A stretch of 64,000 nt of DNA, taken from NCBI GenBank assembly GCA_030038095.1, contig JASHPK010000017.1:72689-136688 (forward strand), written 5' to 3'. The stretch comes from Thermoplasmata archaeon (GTDB taxonomy: Archaea > Thermoplasmatota > Thermoplasmata > Lutacidiplasmatales > UBA184). Each line of letters begins with the position of its first letter. Position 1 is the stretch's first letter. This document shows positions 7,671 through 17,385 of this stretch, in pieces. The position numbers were made by a program, and so were the translations under genes. Below the pieces are notes generated by a model. The model was not told the origin of the DNA. It searched no databases and worked only from the letters and a program-made list of their open reading frames with translations.

Positions 7671-9773
7671 ATGGTCGCACGAGCCCCGGACCGTCTGGAG
7701 CGCCACCCGATCCTCGAGATCCCGGCCCATCCACCGACCGTCGAGTTCTCGTTCAACGGCCGGGGGCTCGAGGCCCGCGAGTCCGAGATGATCTCCTCCG
7801 CGCTCTTTGCGAACGGGATCCACGTCTTCGGCCACCATCCCAGGGACGGCGCTCCGGAAGGGATTTTCTGCGCGAACGGGCAGTGCTCCCAGTGCCTCGT
7901 CCTCGCGGACGGGATCCCGGTGAAGGCCTGCGTCACGGCGGTGCGGCCGGGCCTGGCCGTTCGCTCGCTCGAGGACCTGCCCGAGCTCCCTCCGGACGAC
8001 GTTCCGCTCCATCTGCGTCGGGACGTCTCGATCGTAGAGACCGAGGTTCTGATCGTCGGGGGCGGCCCCGCCGGCCTCGTCGCCGCCGCCGAGCTCGGCC
8101 GCCATGGCGGTCGCGTGATCCTCGCCGACGACAAGCGGCAGCTGGGAGGCAAGCTCAGCCTCCAGACCCACAACTTCTTCGGCTCGGTCCGGGACTGCTA
8201 TGCCGGCACGCGCGGGATGGACATCGGCACCCGCCTCGAGGCGGAGGTGCGCGCGCAGTCCACGGTGGAGGTCTGGACCGACTCCCCCGTCGTCGGGGTG
8301 TTCGAGGGCGGGTTCGTCGGCGTGGTGAAGCAGGGGCGGTTCGTCCTGGTCCATCCCCGCTGCCTTCTCGTCGCGGCCGGCGCCCGTGAGAAAGCGCTCG
8401 CGTTCCCCGGCGCGGACCTCCCTGGCGTCTACGGCGGAGGTGCCTTCCAGACGCTCGTCAACCGGGACCAGGTCAAGCCGGCGAAGCGGCTCTTCATCGT
8501 CGGTGGCGGGAACGTCGGGCTGATCGTCGCGTACCAGGCGCTCCAGGCCGGCATCGACGTCGTAGGTCTGGTCGAGATGCTTCCCGAGTGCGGCGGGTAC
8601 AAGGTCCACCGCGACAAGATCCTGCGCCTCGGGGTGCCGGTCCTCACGTCCCACACCGTGCTCCGGGCCGAGGGGCGGGATCACGTCGAACGCGTGATCG
8701 TCGCGCGGGTGGACCCGCAGTTCCGGCCGATCCCGGGCACGGAGCTCCAGTTCGACGTCGACACCCTGCTCATCGCGGTCGGGCTCTCCTCCGTCAACGA
8801 GCTCTACGAGGAAGGGCGTCGCCTCGGACTCGCGGTCTACGCGGCCGGGGACGCCCAGTCGATCGCGGAGGCGTCCGCCGCGATGTTCTCCGGACGGATC
8901 GTCGCTCGGCGTATCCTCGCCGACCTCGGACGCCCGATCGAGATCCCCTCCGAGTGGGGCGCGATGCTCGAGATGCTCTCCTCCCATCCCGGCCCGGTCC
9001 TCGGCACGTACCCGATCCCGCGGGAGGCGAAGGTCTACCCGGTGATCCGGTGCGCGCAGGAGATCCCGTGCAACCCGTGCACCGAGGTGTGTCCCGACGA
9101 CAGCATCGCGATCCCCGAGGGAACGATCCTCGGCCGGCCGATGTTCTCGGGAAAGTGCGCCGGGTGCCTCAAGTGCGTCGCGATCTGTCCGGGGCTCGCC
9201 ATCGCGATGGTCGACCGACGCGTCGATCCGACGGGCCGGACGGCGAAGGTCACGCTCCCCTGGGAGATGCCCGAGGGGCGGATCGCTCCCGGCGAGACCG
9301 TGGTGACCACCGGCGAGGAGGGAGCGGTGGTGGGGACCGGCAAGGTCGTGCGCATCCTGTCCGGTAAGGCGCTCAACCGTCGGAGGCTCGTGGTCCTCGA
9401 GGTCCCGGCCGCCCAGGCCGACCAGGTCGCCGGGATCCGGGTGCGAGAACCCGGCCCCTTCGTCACCCCGAAGACCGTCCCGCCGACCGACGACTCCGAG
9501 ATCACGATCTGCCGGTGCGAACGGGTCACGAAGGAGATGATCGCCGACTACATCCGGACCTCCGGCGTCCGCGACTTCAACGGCGTCAAGGCGGCGCTCC
9601 GGTGCGGGATGGGCCCCTGCGGCGGACGCACCTGCCTCGAGCTCACCGCGCGGATCTTCCGCGAGCTCGGCATCGACCCGCGTTCGGTGAGCCCACCGAC
9701 CCGTCGCCCGTTCACCCAGGAGGTGCCGCTCGCCGCGTTCCTGGTGGAGGAGGGCGGTGCCGGAGGAGTTTGA
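7671..9773 (+). CDS. Proline dehydrogenase-like alpha subunit: 2Fe-2S, FAD/NAD(P) oxidoreductase, 4Fe-4S ferredoxin and BFD-like domains on one chain
   Basis: N-term GIFCANGQCSQCLVLADGIPVKAC; VLIVGGGPAGLVAAAELGRHGGRV; CNPCTEVCP...CAGCLKCVAICP; CRCERVTKEMI...CGMGPCGGRTC. Confidence 0.85.
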   Translation: MVARAPDRLERHPILEIPAHPPTVEFSFNGRGLEARESEMISSALFANGIHVFGHHPRDGAPEGIFCANGQCSQCLVLADGIPVKACVTAVRPGLAVRSLEDLPELPPDDVPLHLRRDVSIVETEVLIVGGGPAGLVAAAELGRHGGRVILADDKRQLGGKLSLQTHNFFGSVRDCYAGTRGMDIGTRLEAEVRAQSTVEVWTDSPVVGVFEGGFVGVVKQGRFVLVHPRCLLVAAGAREKALAFPGADLPGVYGGGAFQTLVNRDQVKPAKRLFIVGGGNVGLIVAYQALQAGIDVVGLVEMLPECGGYKVHRDKILRLGVPVLTSHTVLRAEGRDHVERVIVARVDPQFRPIPGTELQFDVDTLLIAVGLSSVNELYEEGRRLGLAVYAAGDAQSIAEASAAMFSGRIVARRILADLGRPIEIPSEWGAMLEMLSSHPGPVLGTYPIPREAKVYPVIRCAQEIPCNPCTEVCPDDSIAIPEGTILGRPMFSGKCAGCLKCVAICPGLAIAMVDRRVDPTGRTAKVTLPWEMPEGRIAPGETVVTTGEEGAVVGTGKVVRILSGKALNRRRLVVLEVPAAQADQVAGIRVREPGPFVTPKTVPPTDDSEITICRCERVTKEMIADYIRTSGVRDFNGVKAALRCGMGPCGGRTCLELTARIFRELGIDPRSVSPPTRRPFTQEVPLAAFLVEEGGAGGV

Positions 9774-10923
9774 TGTCATCGTCATCGGGGCGGGCTCGGT
9801 AGGGAACCCGACCGCCTACTTCCTCGCCCGAGAGGGGCTCCGCGTCCTCGTCCTCGACGAGCTCGCGGCGTCCGGCCAGGGCCAGAACAAGGCGGCGATC
9901 GGAGGGGTCCGGGCGACCCACTCCGACCCGGCGAAGATCACCCTCTGCCGGGAGAGCCTCGAGATCTTCGCGGGGTGGAAGGACGCGACCGGGACCGACA
10001 TCGGCTGGAAGAAGGGCGGGTACTGCTTCCCCGCGTTCGACGAGAAGGTCGAGGCGACGGTGCGGGGCCTGCTTCCGACCCAGAAACGCTACCGGCTCAA
10101 CATCGACTGGCTCGACGCTCCCGAGATTGAACGGATCGTCCCCGGGATCAACCCGGACGGACTGCGCGGCGGGACCTACTCGCCGGACGACGGCCAGGTG
10201 AGCCCGCTCCTCGCGGCGGAGTCGTTCACCGGCGAGGCCGCGAAACGCGGGGCGAAGTTCCGCTACCGTGAGCCCGTCCGGGCCCTCCTCCGGGAAGACC
10301 ACGCCGTGGTGGGCGTGGAAACCGACCGGGGGCAGTACCGGGCGGCCACGGTCGTCAACGCCGCCGGGGTCGCGGCGAACCGGATCTCCGCCCTCGCGGG
10401 GCTCGACCTCCCGATCCTCCCCGACAGCCACGAGGGCGGGATCTCCGCGCCGATCCGACCGTTCCTCGACCCGCTGGTGGTGGACCTCCGTCCGGGCCCG
10501 GAGGGGCGGACGCTCAACTTCTACTTCGGTCAGAACTCCGAGGGCCAGATCATCTTCTGCTACACCCCGAGGCCGGTGATCCCGGGCGAGAGCCGCGACT
10601 CGACGTACGAGTTCATGCCGATCGTCGCGGCGCGGATGGTCGAGGTGGTCCCCCGCTTGAAGAACCTCACGATCCGTCGGGTCTGGCGCGGGCTCTACCC
10701 GATGACGCCCGACGGCAGCCCGATCGTGGGGCGCGCCCCCGGCGTCGACGGCTTCGTGCTGGGGGTCGGGATGTGCGGTCAGGGGTTCATGCTCGGGCCG
10801 GGGGTGGGGAAGTGTCTCGCCGCCCTCATCACGCACGGCGCTCCATCGATCCCGAGCGAGGTGTTCGATCTCCTCAGCCCGTCGCGCGACCTCTACGCGG
10901 GGAAGAAGGAAGCCCTGAAGTGA
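9757..10923 (+). CDS. FAD-dependent oxidoreductase, DAO family (proline dehydrogenase/sarcosine oxidase beta-like)
   Basis: DVIVIGAGSVGNPTAYFLAREGLRVLVLDE Rossmann motif; GLYPMTPDGSPIVGRAPGVDGFVLGVGMCGQGFMLGPGVG; overlaps the upstream gene by 17 bp. Confidence 0.88.
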   Translation: MPEEFDVIVIGAGSVGNPTAYFLAREGLRVLVLDELAASGQGQNKAAIGGVRATHSDPAKITLCRESLEIFAGWKDATGTDIGWKKGGYCFPAFDEKVEATVRGLLPTQKRYRLNIDWLDAPEIERIVPGINPDGLRGGTYSPDDGQVSPLLAAESFTGEAAKRGAKFRYREPVRALLREDHAVVGVETDRGQYRAATVVNAAGVAANRISALAGLDLPILPDSHEGGISAPIRPFLDPLVVDLRPGPEGRTLNFYFGQNSEGQIIFCYTPRPVIPGESRDSTYEFMPIVAARMVEVVPRLKNLTIRRVWRGLYPMTPDGSPIVGRAPGVDGFVLGVGMCGQGFMLGPGVGKCLAALITHGAPSIPSEVFDLLSPSRDLYAGKKEALK

Positions 10924-10976
10924 GGCCCGCGGGCCCGTCGCGAACGGGACCGCTCGTGCGCGCGAAGTCCCGCGCC

Positions 10977-11879
10977 TCAACGCATCGTCTTCAGCAGCTC
11001 GGCGATCCCCTCCCGGTACGACGGGTATCGGGGCCTCCATCCGAGCGCTTCGAGTTTCGCCGAGGAGGCCGCCCGGTCCGCCGCGAGATGATGGGCGACC
11101 TCGCGACCGTACCTCGCGGCACCCGACTCGGGGGACACACTCTCGGGGGTAGGACGCGCGACAGCGGTCGCGACGTACTCGATGAACTCCCGCCAGGGGG
11201 CGGGGCGCCCGTCCACGAGGTTGTAGACCTCCCCCGCGGCGCCGCGCTCGAGGATTCGGGCGAACCCGGTTCCCACATCGTCGCGCGCCACGAACGACCA
11301 GCGATTCGCCCCGTCCCCGACGATCCGGTACTCTCCCGCCCGGATCCCATCGAGGGTCGAGCGGAACCACGACCCATCGCCGTAGACCATCCCGGGGCGG
11401 ACGACGAGCACCTCGGGTCCGGAGGCGCCGGCCTCCGTGAGCGCCACCCGTTCGGTCTCGAAGTTGATCCGCGACTCCCCGAGCGGCTCGACCGGGGACC
11501 GTTCCGTGAGCTCGCCGGAACCCCCGCGATAGACCCAGTAGCCCGATCCGATCACGAGGCGGCGAAGCCCTTCCGACCGCGCGACCCGGAGCAGCACCCG
11601 GGCCCCTTCGACTCGCACGCGTTCCGCCCGGCCAGCTTCGCCCGCCGGCTCGTCCGGGGCCGCGGCGAGGTGTACCGCGGCCTCGCACCCCCGGGCGGCC
11701 CGCGCCACCGCGCCCGGGTCCAGCAGGTCCCCGATCTCGGGCGTCGCCCCGGCCGAGCGGAGGCGCTCGGTCTGCGCCGGATTTCGCACGAGGCCCACCA
11801 CGTCCGCGCCATCGGAGGCGAGGGACCGCGCGACCGCATGGCCCAAGAAGCCGCCCGCGCCCGCGACGAGGACCTTCAC
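10977..11879 (-). CDS. NAD(P)-dependent epimerase/dehydratase (extended SDR)
   Basis: GTG start: VKVLVAGAGGFLGHAVARSLASDGADVVGLVR (GxxGxxG); 4-bp GTGA overlap with the upstream gene. Confidence 0.85.
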   Translation of the reverse strand: MKVLVAGAGGFLGHAVARSLASDGADVVGLVRNPAQTERLRSAGATPEIGDLLDPGAVARAARGCEAAVHLAAAPDEPAGEAGRAERVRVEGARVLLRVARSEGLRRLVIGSGYWVYRGGSGELTERSPVEPLGESRINFETERVALTEAGASGPEVLVVRPGMVYGDGSWFRSTLDGIRAGEYRIVGDGANRWSFVARDDVGTGFARILERGAAGEVYNLVDGRPAPWREFIEYVATAVARPTPESVSPESGAARYGREVAHHLAADRAASSAKLEALGWRPRYPSYREGIAELLKTMR

Positions 11880-12841
11880 CGGCCCCTCCCCGGACCGGCA
11901 CCGGCCCGGCGCGCGAGCCGGTAGACCCGGCTCAGGTTGTCCGGGAACATCACCGAGAAGGTCCACTCGGAGTACGCGGACGGAATCGGGGTCTTCCGCA
12001 GGTCCGCGAGAGACCTCCCTTCGCGCCTCGCCCCCGCGACGATGCGGTCGAGCTCTCCGAGATAGCGGATCTCGATCGCGAGATCCCTACGGGTGCCCGG
12101 GACGCCGTGGCCGGGGAGGATGCGGTCGGGGCGCAGACGATCGATGCGCTCGAGGATGTGGATCCACCGGTCGGTCCAGCCGTCGCTGACCGACGGGTGC
12201 ATTCCGACCATCGTGAGATCCCCGGCGAGGACGATCCGCTGGTCCGGGAGGTACCCGAAGACGTCGCTCGGCGAGTGGCCACCCCCGTACGACAGGAGGT
12301 GGAGCGCCCGCCGTGACCCCTCGAGGACCAGCTCGTCCACGAACGTCACATCGGGAAGCACGATGCGGTGCGACCGGGGCATGGCGAGGACCCCCTCGAA
12401 CCAGCCGCGGAGCCCTGGTCGTTCGCGCCGGGGCACCGTAGAGCCCGGTCGAGAGAGCGCCCGGAGCTCCCGGGGGAACTCGCGCCGGCATTCGACGAGC
12501 TGCGCTCGGCTGCGGCGCCGGATCTCCCGGCGGGTCCGGTGGGTCGAGACGACGTGCGCTCCCGAGAAGGCCGAGTTCCCCCAGATATGGTCGCCGTGCC
12601 AGTGGCTGTTCACGACCCAATCGGGCGGACGGCCGGTGAGCCGCGTCGCGGTCCGAGCGAGGACCTGGGCGGCCATCGGGGTCAGCATCGAGTCGAAGAC
12701 GACGGTCGCCCCCCCGAGGTCGACGATCCCGGAATTGCAGAGGGCGTACCCCCTCGGACGGGCGATCGTCGCGTAGACCCCGGGCGCGAGCGACTCGAGC
12801 CGGAAGTGTCGGTTCGTCGGGACGGCGCGAGGGCCGGTCAT
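11876..12841 (-). CDS. MBL-fold metallo-hydrolase
   Basis: VVNSHWHGDHIWGNSAF (HxHxDH); LAGDLTMVGMHP; LPGHG; ATGA overlap with the upstream DUF2252 gene. Confidence 0.88.
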   Translation of the reverse strand: MTGPRAVPTNRHFRLESLAPGVYATIARPRGYALCNSGIVDLGGATVVFDSMLTPMAAQVLARTATRLTGRPPDWVVNSHWHGDHIWGNSAFSGAHVVSTHRTRREIRRRSRAQLVECRREFPRELRALSRPGSTVPRRERPGLRGWFEGVLAMPRSHRIVLPDVTFVDELVLEGSRRALHLLSYGGGHSPSDVFGYLPDQRIVLAGDLTMVGMHPSVSDGWTDRWIHILERIDRLRPDRILPGHGVPGTRRDLAIEIRYLGELDRIVAGARREGRSLADLRKTPIPSAYSEWTFSVMFPDNLSRVYRLARRAGAGPGRGR

Positions 12842-14358
12842 CCTCCGACGCTCCCCGGAAGGCGACCGTGTCGGATCGCCGCGAGCATCGCCCGGTAGTC
12901 CCGCTCCACCTGGATGGCATACGCCTCGGCGTATCGGACCACGGCCTCGTCGAACACGTCCTTCGTCCCGAGGTACCCGGCGATCGCGGGAGCGTCGCCC
13001 GTCCGGGCATGGGCGCGGGCGAGCGCCGCCCCGCAGAGCTCCCCCTTCCCGACCAGGGACCGGGGGGTGGCGTCGGCGACGTCCGGGGAGAACTTCATGT
13101 CCCGCAGCTGGCGGACGTAGAAGTCCTCCGACCGAAGCCGACTCCACCCGAGGAAGATATCGCTCGCCTCCTGGATCAGTCGTTGGCCCACGACGACCCG
13201 CTCGGCGTGGTTCGGGTACGGGCTCCTTCCGAGGTACCGCTCGAGGGCCGACGGGAGGGCCTGCTTCGACTGGAGAAACACCGGGTCCTCCACGTCCGGG
13301 TCGCCGAGGAGGAGCAGCACCGAGCACGCGGTCCCCACGCTGCCGACCCCGACCACCTTCTGGGCCACGTCGACCACGGAGTAGTGGTCGAGCAGCGACC
13401 GACGCTCGTCGGGCAGCGAGCGCAGATAACGCTCGTAGAGGTGGGTCATCCGTTCGTGCGCGTCGCTGGGCGGGTAGTGCACGATGAGCGGGGGGTCGTC
13501 CCGGATCCGGTAGCCGCGGCCGGTACGGCGCGCGAGCCGAGGGAACGCCTCAATCGCGGTCCGGCGGCGCGCCCGTTGCACGTCGAGGCCGACCTCCCGT
13601 CGCGCGAGGCGGCTGACATGCCGGTCGATCTGGTCGCGGTCGAGATGGTCGTACCACACGTCGACGAAACGCATCGAGGCGTAGCGGAGCATCGCCTCCC
13701 GGTACGTCCGTACCGTCCTCCGGACCGCGCGTCGCCCCGTGGATCGCGCGAACCGATGCTCTCGCGCCGCGACCACGATGCTCGTCGCGAGGCGCTTGAC
13801 GTCCCACTCCCAGGGACCCGGGAGCGTCTCGTCAAAATCGTTGACGTCGAACACCGCGTTCCGCTCGGGTGTCGCGAGGATCCCGAAGTTGTTCAGGTGG
13901 GCGTCCCCGCACAACTGGACCCGGAAGCCGGTCGTGGGCCCGCCCGCGAGATCGTGCGTCATCAGGACCGCGGAGCCTCGAAGGAACTCGAACGGCGAGT
14001 GGGCCATCCGGGCGTACCGGATCGGAAGGAGGCGCGCTTCGCGCCGCCGGTCGGACTCCAGCAGCAGTTCGACCGGCTCGGGCCGGTCCCGGGACGGCTC
14101 GAAGACCGCCTGCAGGGACCGGGGCACTCTACGCCGGACCGCCTTGCCCACCGCGGACCGCGCCGCGCGCGACGCTCGGATCAACGGACCCTTTCGGGCA
14201 CGGGCCCGACCCCGGGGCCCGGGAATCGTCCCGAGGGGAAAAGCCCTAGCGTTCCCGGCGGCGGAAGAGACGGACGGCGGCCCACCGCCCTCGATGGGGT
14301 TTATCCGTGAGGACGCGTTCGGACCGGTCGAGGGCAGACAGTCCCCGGGACCGGGCAT
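12838..14358 (-). CDS. DUF2252 family protein
   Basis: RYARMAHSPFEFLRGSAVLMTHDLA...VQLCGDAHLNNFG...FDVNDFDETLPGPWEWDVKRLATS; the true start is probably internal to this ORF. Confidence 0.85.
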   Translation of the reverse strand: MPGPGDCLPSTGPNASSRINPIEGGGPPSVSSAAGNARAFPLGTIPGPRGRARARKGPLIRASRAARSAVGKAVRRRVPRSLQAVFEPSRDRPEPVELLLESDRRREARLLPIRYARMAHSPFEFLRGSAVLMTHDLAGGPTTGFRVQLCGDAHLNNFGILATPERNAVFDVNDFDETLPGPWEWDVKRLATSIVVAAREHRFARSTGRRAVRRTVRTYREAMLRYASMRFVDVWYDHLDRDQIDRHVSRLARREVGLDVQRARRRTAIEAFPRLARRTGRGYRIRDDPPLIVHYPPSDAHERMTHLYERYLRSLPDERRSLLDHYSVVDVAQKVVGVGSVGTACSVLLLLGDPDVEDPVFLQSKQALPSALERYLGRSPYPNHAERVVVGQRLIQEASDIFLGWSRLRSEDFYVRQLRDMKFSPDVADATPRSLVGKGELCGAALARAHARTGDAPAIAGYLGTKDVFDEAVVRYAEAYAIQVERDYRAMLAAIRHGRLPGSVGG

Positions 14359-14392
14359 CCCGAGGGAGCGGAAGTCTCGGAGGGCAGCACGG

Positions 14393-14983
14393 ATGACCGA
14401 GCGGGGGACCTACGTCGTCATCGAGGGAATCGACGGAACCGGAAAGACGGAGCTCGCCGCGCGCCTCGTGCCTCCGCTGCTCGCCCGCGGCCATTCGATC
14501 TCGAGCTTCCGAGAGCCGACGGACAAGTTCCTGCGCTCGGAGTTCGCCCGCCTCCGAAAGATCGACCTGTTCGCGGCAGCCCTCTGCTACACCGTTGATC
14601 GGGCGATGCTCCGGCCGGGAATCGAGCACGCGCTCGACATGGGGGACATCGTCCTTCAGGATCGGTCGTTCTACTCGACGCTCGCCTACCAGTACCCGGG
14701 GCTCAGTCCCGAGGCCTGGCGCGAGGTGGAACGCATCGTGCGGGAGCTCGCGATTGAACCCGACCTCGTCCTGTACCTCGACGCCCCGGTCGAGGTCGCG
14801 ATCCACCGGGTCGAGGCCAGCGGCCAGCGGAACGCGTTCGAGGACGAGCCGTACCTCGAGCGGGTCCGGCACAAGTTCGAACAGATGTTCCAGCCCCCGA
14901 AGTGGGTCCGCCTGAACGCCAGCGGCGGGCCGGATCGGACGCTCGAGCAGGCGATGAACGCCCTCCTTGCGATCGGCCTGTAA
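14393..14983 (+). CDS. tmk: dTMP kinase
   Basis: YVVIEGIDGTGKTELAARL P-loop, FREPTD, DRSFYSTLAYQ, YLDAPVEVAIHR. Confidence 0.9.
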   Translation: MTERGTYVVIEGIDGTGKTELAARLVPPLLARGHSISSFREPTDKFLRSEFARLRKIDLFAAALCYTVDRAMLRPGIEHALDMGDIVLQDRSFYSTLAYQYPGLSPEAWREVERIVRELAIEPDLVLYLDAPVEVAIHRVEASGQRNAFEDEPYLERVRHKFEQMFQPPKWVRLNASGGPDRTLEQAMNALLAIGL

Positions 14984-15116
14984 CGGTCCCCGTCGCGGCT
15001 CCGGCTCCCCGACTCTCGCGGCACGGGGCGGTCCGCCGGCCGACGCGGGTTCGCCCGCTGCATCTGGCCCGATAGATTCATCCCCCGGAACCTTCGGACT
15101 CGTCAGCGACTCCTTC

Positions 15117-16247
15117 ATGGAAGAGCTGATGCTTCCCGGGTCGCCCTCGATCCCCACCCACCGCGCGCACTGGGCGGAGGCTGCCCACCGCCTCGGGCTC
15201 CCGGCGGCCGGGGGCGCCGCCGTAGGCGTCGGGGCGGCCCTCGCGGCGGGAGTTCGCGGTCCGCTCGGGAATCTTGCCGCCGCCGCGCTGATGGCGGCGG
15301 GAGCGGCGGCGCTCGGCGCCTCGGCGGTCGCGCACTGGGCGAAGAGGCGATCCGAGCCGGAGTCCGGGGGGGTCCTTCCCGGCGGCTCGGGAGCTCGGAC
15401 TCCGGCCGACGGAGCTCTCGAGGGCATTCGAACCGCCGCGCGCGAGTTTGACCCGTTCCCGCCCGCTCCAGAGCTATACTTCGCCTCCCAGCACGGCGCG
15501 GCGGGACCGATCTTCTCCGTCTCGACCTCGCCCGGAGATCAACTCTGGAGCAGCTGGAAGAGGGCCGACGCGGACCATCTCCTCGCGCCCCTCGTCGGGC
15601 CGGTCCCCGAGACCGTGTTCCTCTCGCCGAAGCCTGACGAGACCGATCCGTTCGCGGACCGTGCCCCCGCCTTCTCCGTCGATCCCGAGCTTCGGCTGAG
15701 GGCCCGCCCCCCTTCCGGGCCGTTGCCCGGACCCGGACCATATCCGGAAGAGGTGCTCGATCGGTGGTTCCCTCCCGGGGACTCGGCCCGGCCCCCGGCG
15801 TCCGTCGTCGAGGCCATCCCGGACGATCCGCGGTCCGAGCTCGTCGAGGATCCGTACTCCGTCTTCGGCGCCCCCCCCGAACCCGGCTCCTCCTACTTCG
15901 AGGTCCATTTCGAGGCGGTCAACCCTACCCCGCCCCATCTGCGGGCGCCGTCCGGCGGCCGCACCGGTACGCGTTCTCTTCCGGCCGGACGCCCTCGTCC
16001 CCGCACCGCGTCGTTCGGCGCATCGGTCTGTACCTCCTGCGGTCGCGAGGTACCGGACCTTCGAAGCTGGGGACCCTGTCCCGAATGCTTGCGGCCGGTC
16101 TGCAGTCACTGCCTGCTCCAGGCGCTCTGGACGCACGGACAGGGGATCTGCTCCGACTGCGCCGCCGCTCGTCCGGGGGAGGTGGGGTTCGCCCTCGACG
16201 GCGCCTCGATCGAGCGGCTCGCGCTCCCGACGGCGAGCCCGGACTGA
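15117..16247 (+). CDS. Hypothetical protein: N-terminal hydrophobic region, long disordered linker, C-terminal double zinc finger
   Basis: Gly/Ala-rich hydrophobic segments near the N-terminus; C-term CTSCGREVPDLRSWGPCPECLRPVCSHCLLQALWTHGQGICSDC. Confidence 0.5.
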   Translation: MEELMLPGSPSIPTHRAHWAEAAHRLGLPAAGGAAVGVGAALAAGVRGPLGNLAAAALMAAGAAALGASAVAHWAKRRSEPESGGVLPGGSGARTPADGALEGIRTAAREFDPFPPAPELYFASQHGAAGPIFSVSTSPGDQLWSSWKRADADHLLAPLVGPVPETVFLSPKPDETDPFADRAPAFSVDPELRLRARPPSGPLPGPGPYPEEVLDRWFPPGDSARPPASVVEAIPDDPRSELVEDPYSVFGAPPEPGSSYFEVHFEAVNPTPPHLRAPSGGRTGTRSLPAGRPRPRTASFGASVCTSCGREVPDLRSWGPCPECLRPVCSHCLLQALWTHGQGICSDCAAARPGEVGFALDGASIERLALPTASPD

Positions 16248-16363
16248 GGCGGACGCTCCACTATCCCGGGCCGAGCCTAGGCATAGTGAAACCGCCCTGA
16301 CGACAGGCCTATGAGCCGCGGTCCGGCTCGGTACCCCAGGGAGGCGTTCGCACCGGTCCGCCC

Positions 16364-16840
16364 ATGAGAGCCGTCGTCGTTTTTGACAGTCAGTATGGGA
16401 ACACGCGTCTCGTCGGAGAAGAGATTGCCCGAGGGATCTCCGAAGCCGGGAACCTCGAGGTCCTCGCCGCGGACGTCGATCACGTGGCCCTCGACCGGGT
16501 CCGGGCCTGCGACCTCCTCGTGATCGGGTCTCCGAACCATATCGGCCGGGCCACCCGGGCGACCAAGCGGTTCGTCCGGGCGATCGGCGCCGATCTCGGG
16601 CGGAAGCGGGTCGCCGTGTTCGACACCTGCTTCGCGGGCCAGGAAGGCGTGGCGACGCGGGAGATCGAGGCGAACCTGAGGAAGGAGGAGCCCACGTTCG
16701 CGCCCGTGGCCCCCGCCCTGTCGGTCATCGTGGAGCGGATGAAGGGGCCGATCCGTACCGGGGAGCTGCCGAAGGCCCGCGCGTACGGTCGCCGACTCGC
16801 CACCTTGCCCCCCCGCGAGGCGCCGCCGCCCCCGGCGTAG
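16364..16840 (+). CDS. Flavodoxin-like protein (paralogue 1)
   Basis: VVVFDSQYGNTRLVGEEIARGI flavodoxin FMN-loop motif; similar to the 25143-25658 product. Confidence 0.75.
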   Translation: MRAVVVFDSQYGNTRLVGEEIARGISEAGNLEVLAADVDHVALDRVRACDLLVIGSPNHIGRATRATKRFVRAIGADLGRKRVAVFDTCFAGQEGVATREIEANLRKEEPTFAPVAPALSVIVERMKGPIRTGELPKARAYGRRLATLPPREAPPPPA

Positions 16841-16950
16841 GCTTCGACCCCCCCGCCGGCCTCCGAGCCGAGCGTTCGCCGACCGACGCTCGGGGCTCGC
16901 GGCGGGCGCAGGAATATATGAGCGAAGCCAGTGAGGGGGTCGGCGAACCG

Positions 16951-17385
16951 ATGGTCGATTCTTCGCGCAAGGCCGACGCGCTCGCGGCCCTCGAGACGGT
17001 ACCCCTGTTCTCTAGCCTGACGAAGCGGCAGTTGAACTCGATCGCGTCCACCGCGGCCGAGCGGACCTACAAGGCGGGCGAGACGATCGTGAAGCAGGGC
17101 GACAAGGGGATCGGCTTCTACCTGCTCCTCGACGGCAACGCCGACGTCCTCAAATCCGGCCAGAAAGTCGGCGCGGTCCATCAGGGCCAGTTCTTCGGCG
17201 AGATGGCGCTGCTCGAGGAGCAGCCGCGGACCGCCGAGGTGCGAGCCTCGGCCCTGTGCCACTGTCTCGTCCTCAGCCGATGGGAGTTCTGGGGCGCGGT
17301 CGGCAAGGACCCCGAGGTGCTCCGGGCGCTCCTCACGGAGACGGTCCGCCGTCTGCGCGCTCCGGGGCCGGGTCTGAGCGAATGA
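16951..17385 (+). CDS. Single-domain cyclic nucleotide-binding (CNB/cNMP) protein
   Basis: PLFSSLTKRQLNSIA...FGEMALLEEQPRTAEVRA phosphate-binding-cassette pattern; start at 16951 favoured by aatata about 33 nt upstream. Confidence 0.85.
   Translation: MVDSSRKADALAALETVPLFSSLTKRQLNSIASTAAERTYKAGETIVKQGDKGIGFYLLLDGNADVLKSGQKVGAVHQGQFFGEMALLEEQPRTAEVRASALCHCLVLSRWEFWGAVGKDPEVLRALLTETVRRLRAPGPGLSE

Noticed and set aside
7575-9785. 736-aa minus-strand ORF
   Set aside because: Antisense to the PDH alpha-like gene, whose domains are unambiguous; low-complexity charged translation.
9712-11901. 729-aa minus-strand ORF spanning two genes
   Set aside because: Antisense to the DAO gene and out of frame over the SDR gene; no recognisable motif.
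17333-17385. Frameshift or gene-fusion explanation for the CNB/cyclase overlap
   Set aside because: The genes are convergent on opposite strands, so the 53-bp overlap is a genuine 3' overlap rather than a split gene.
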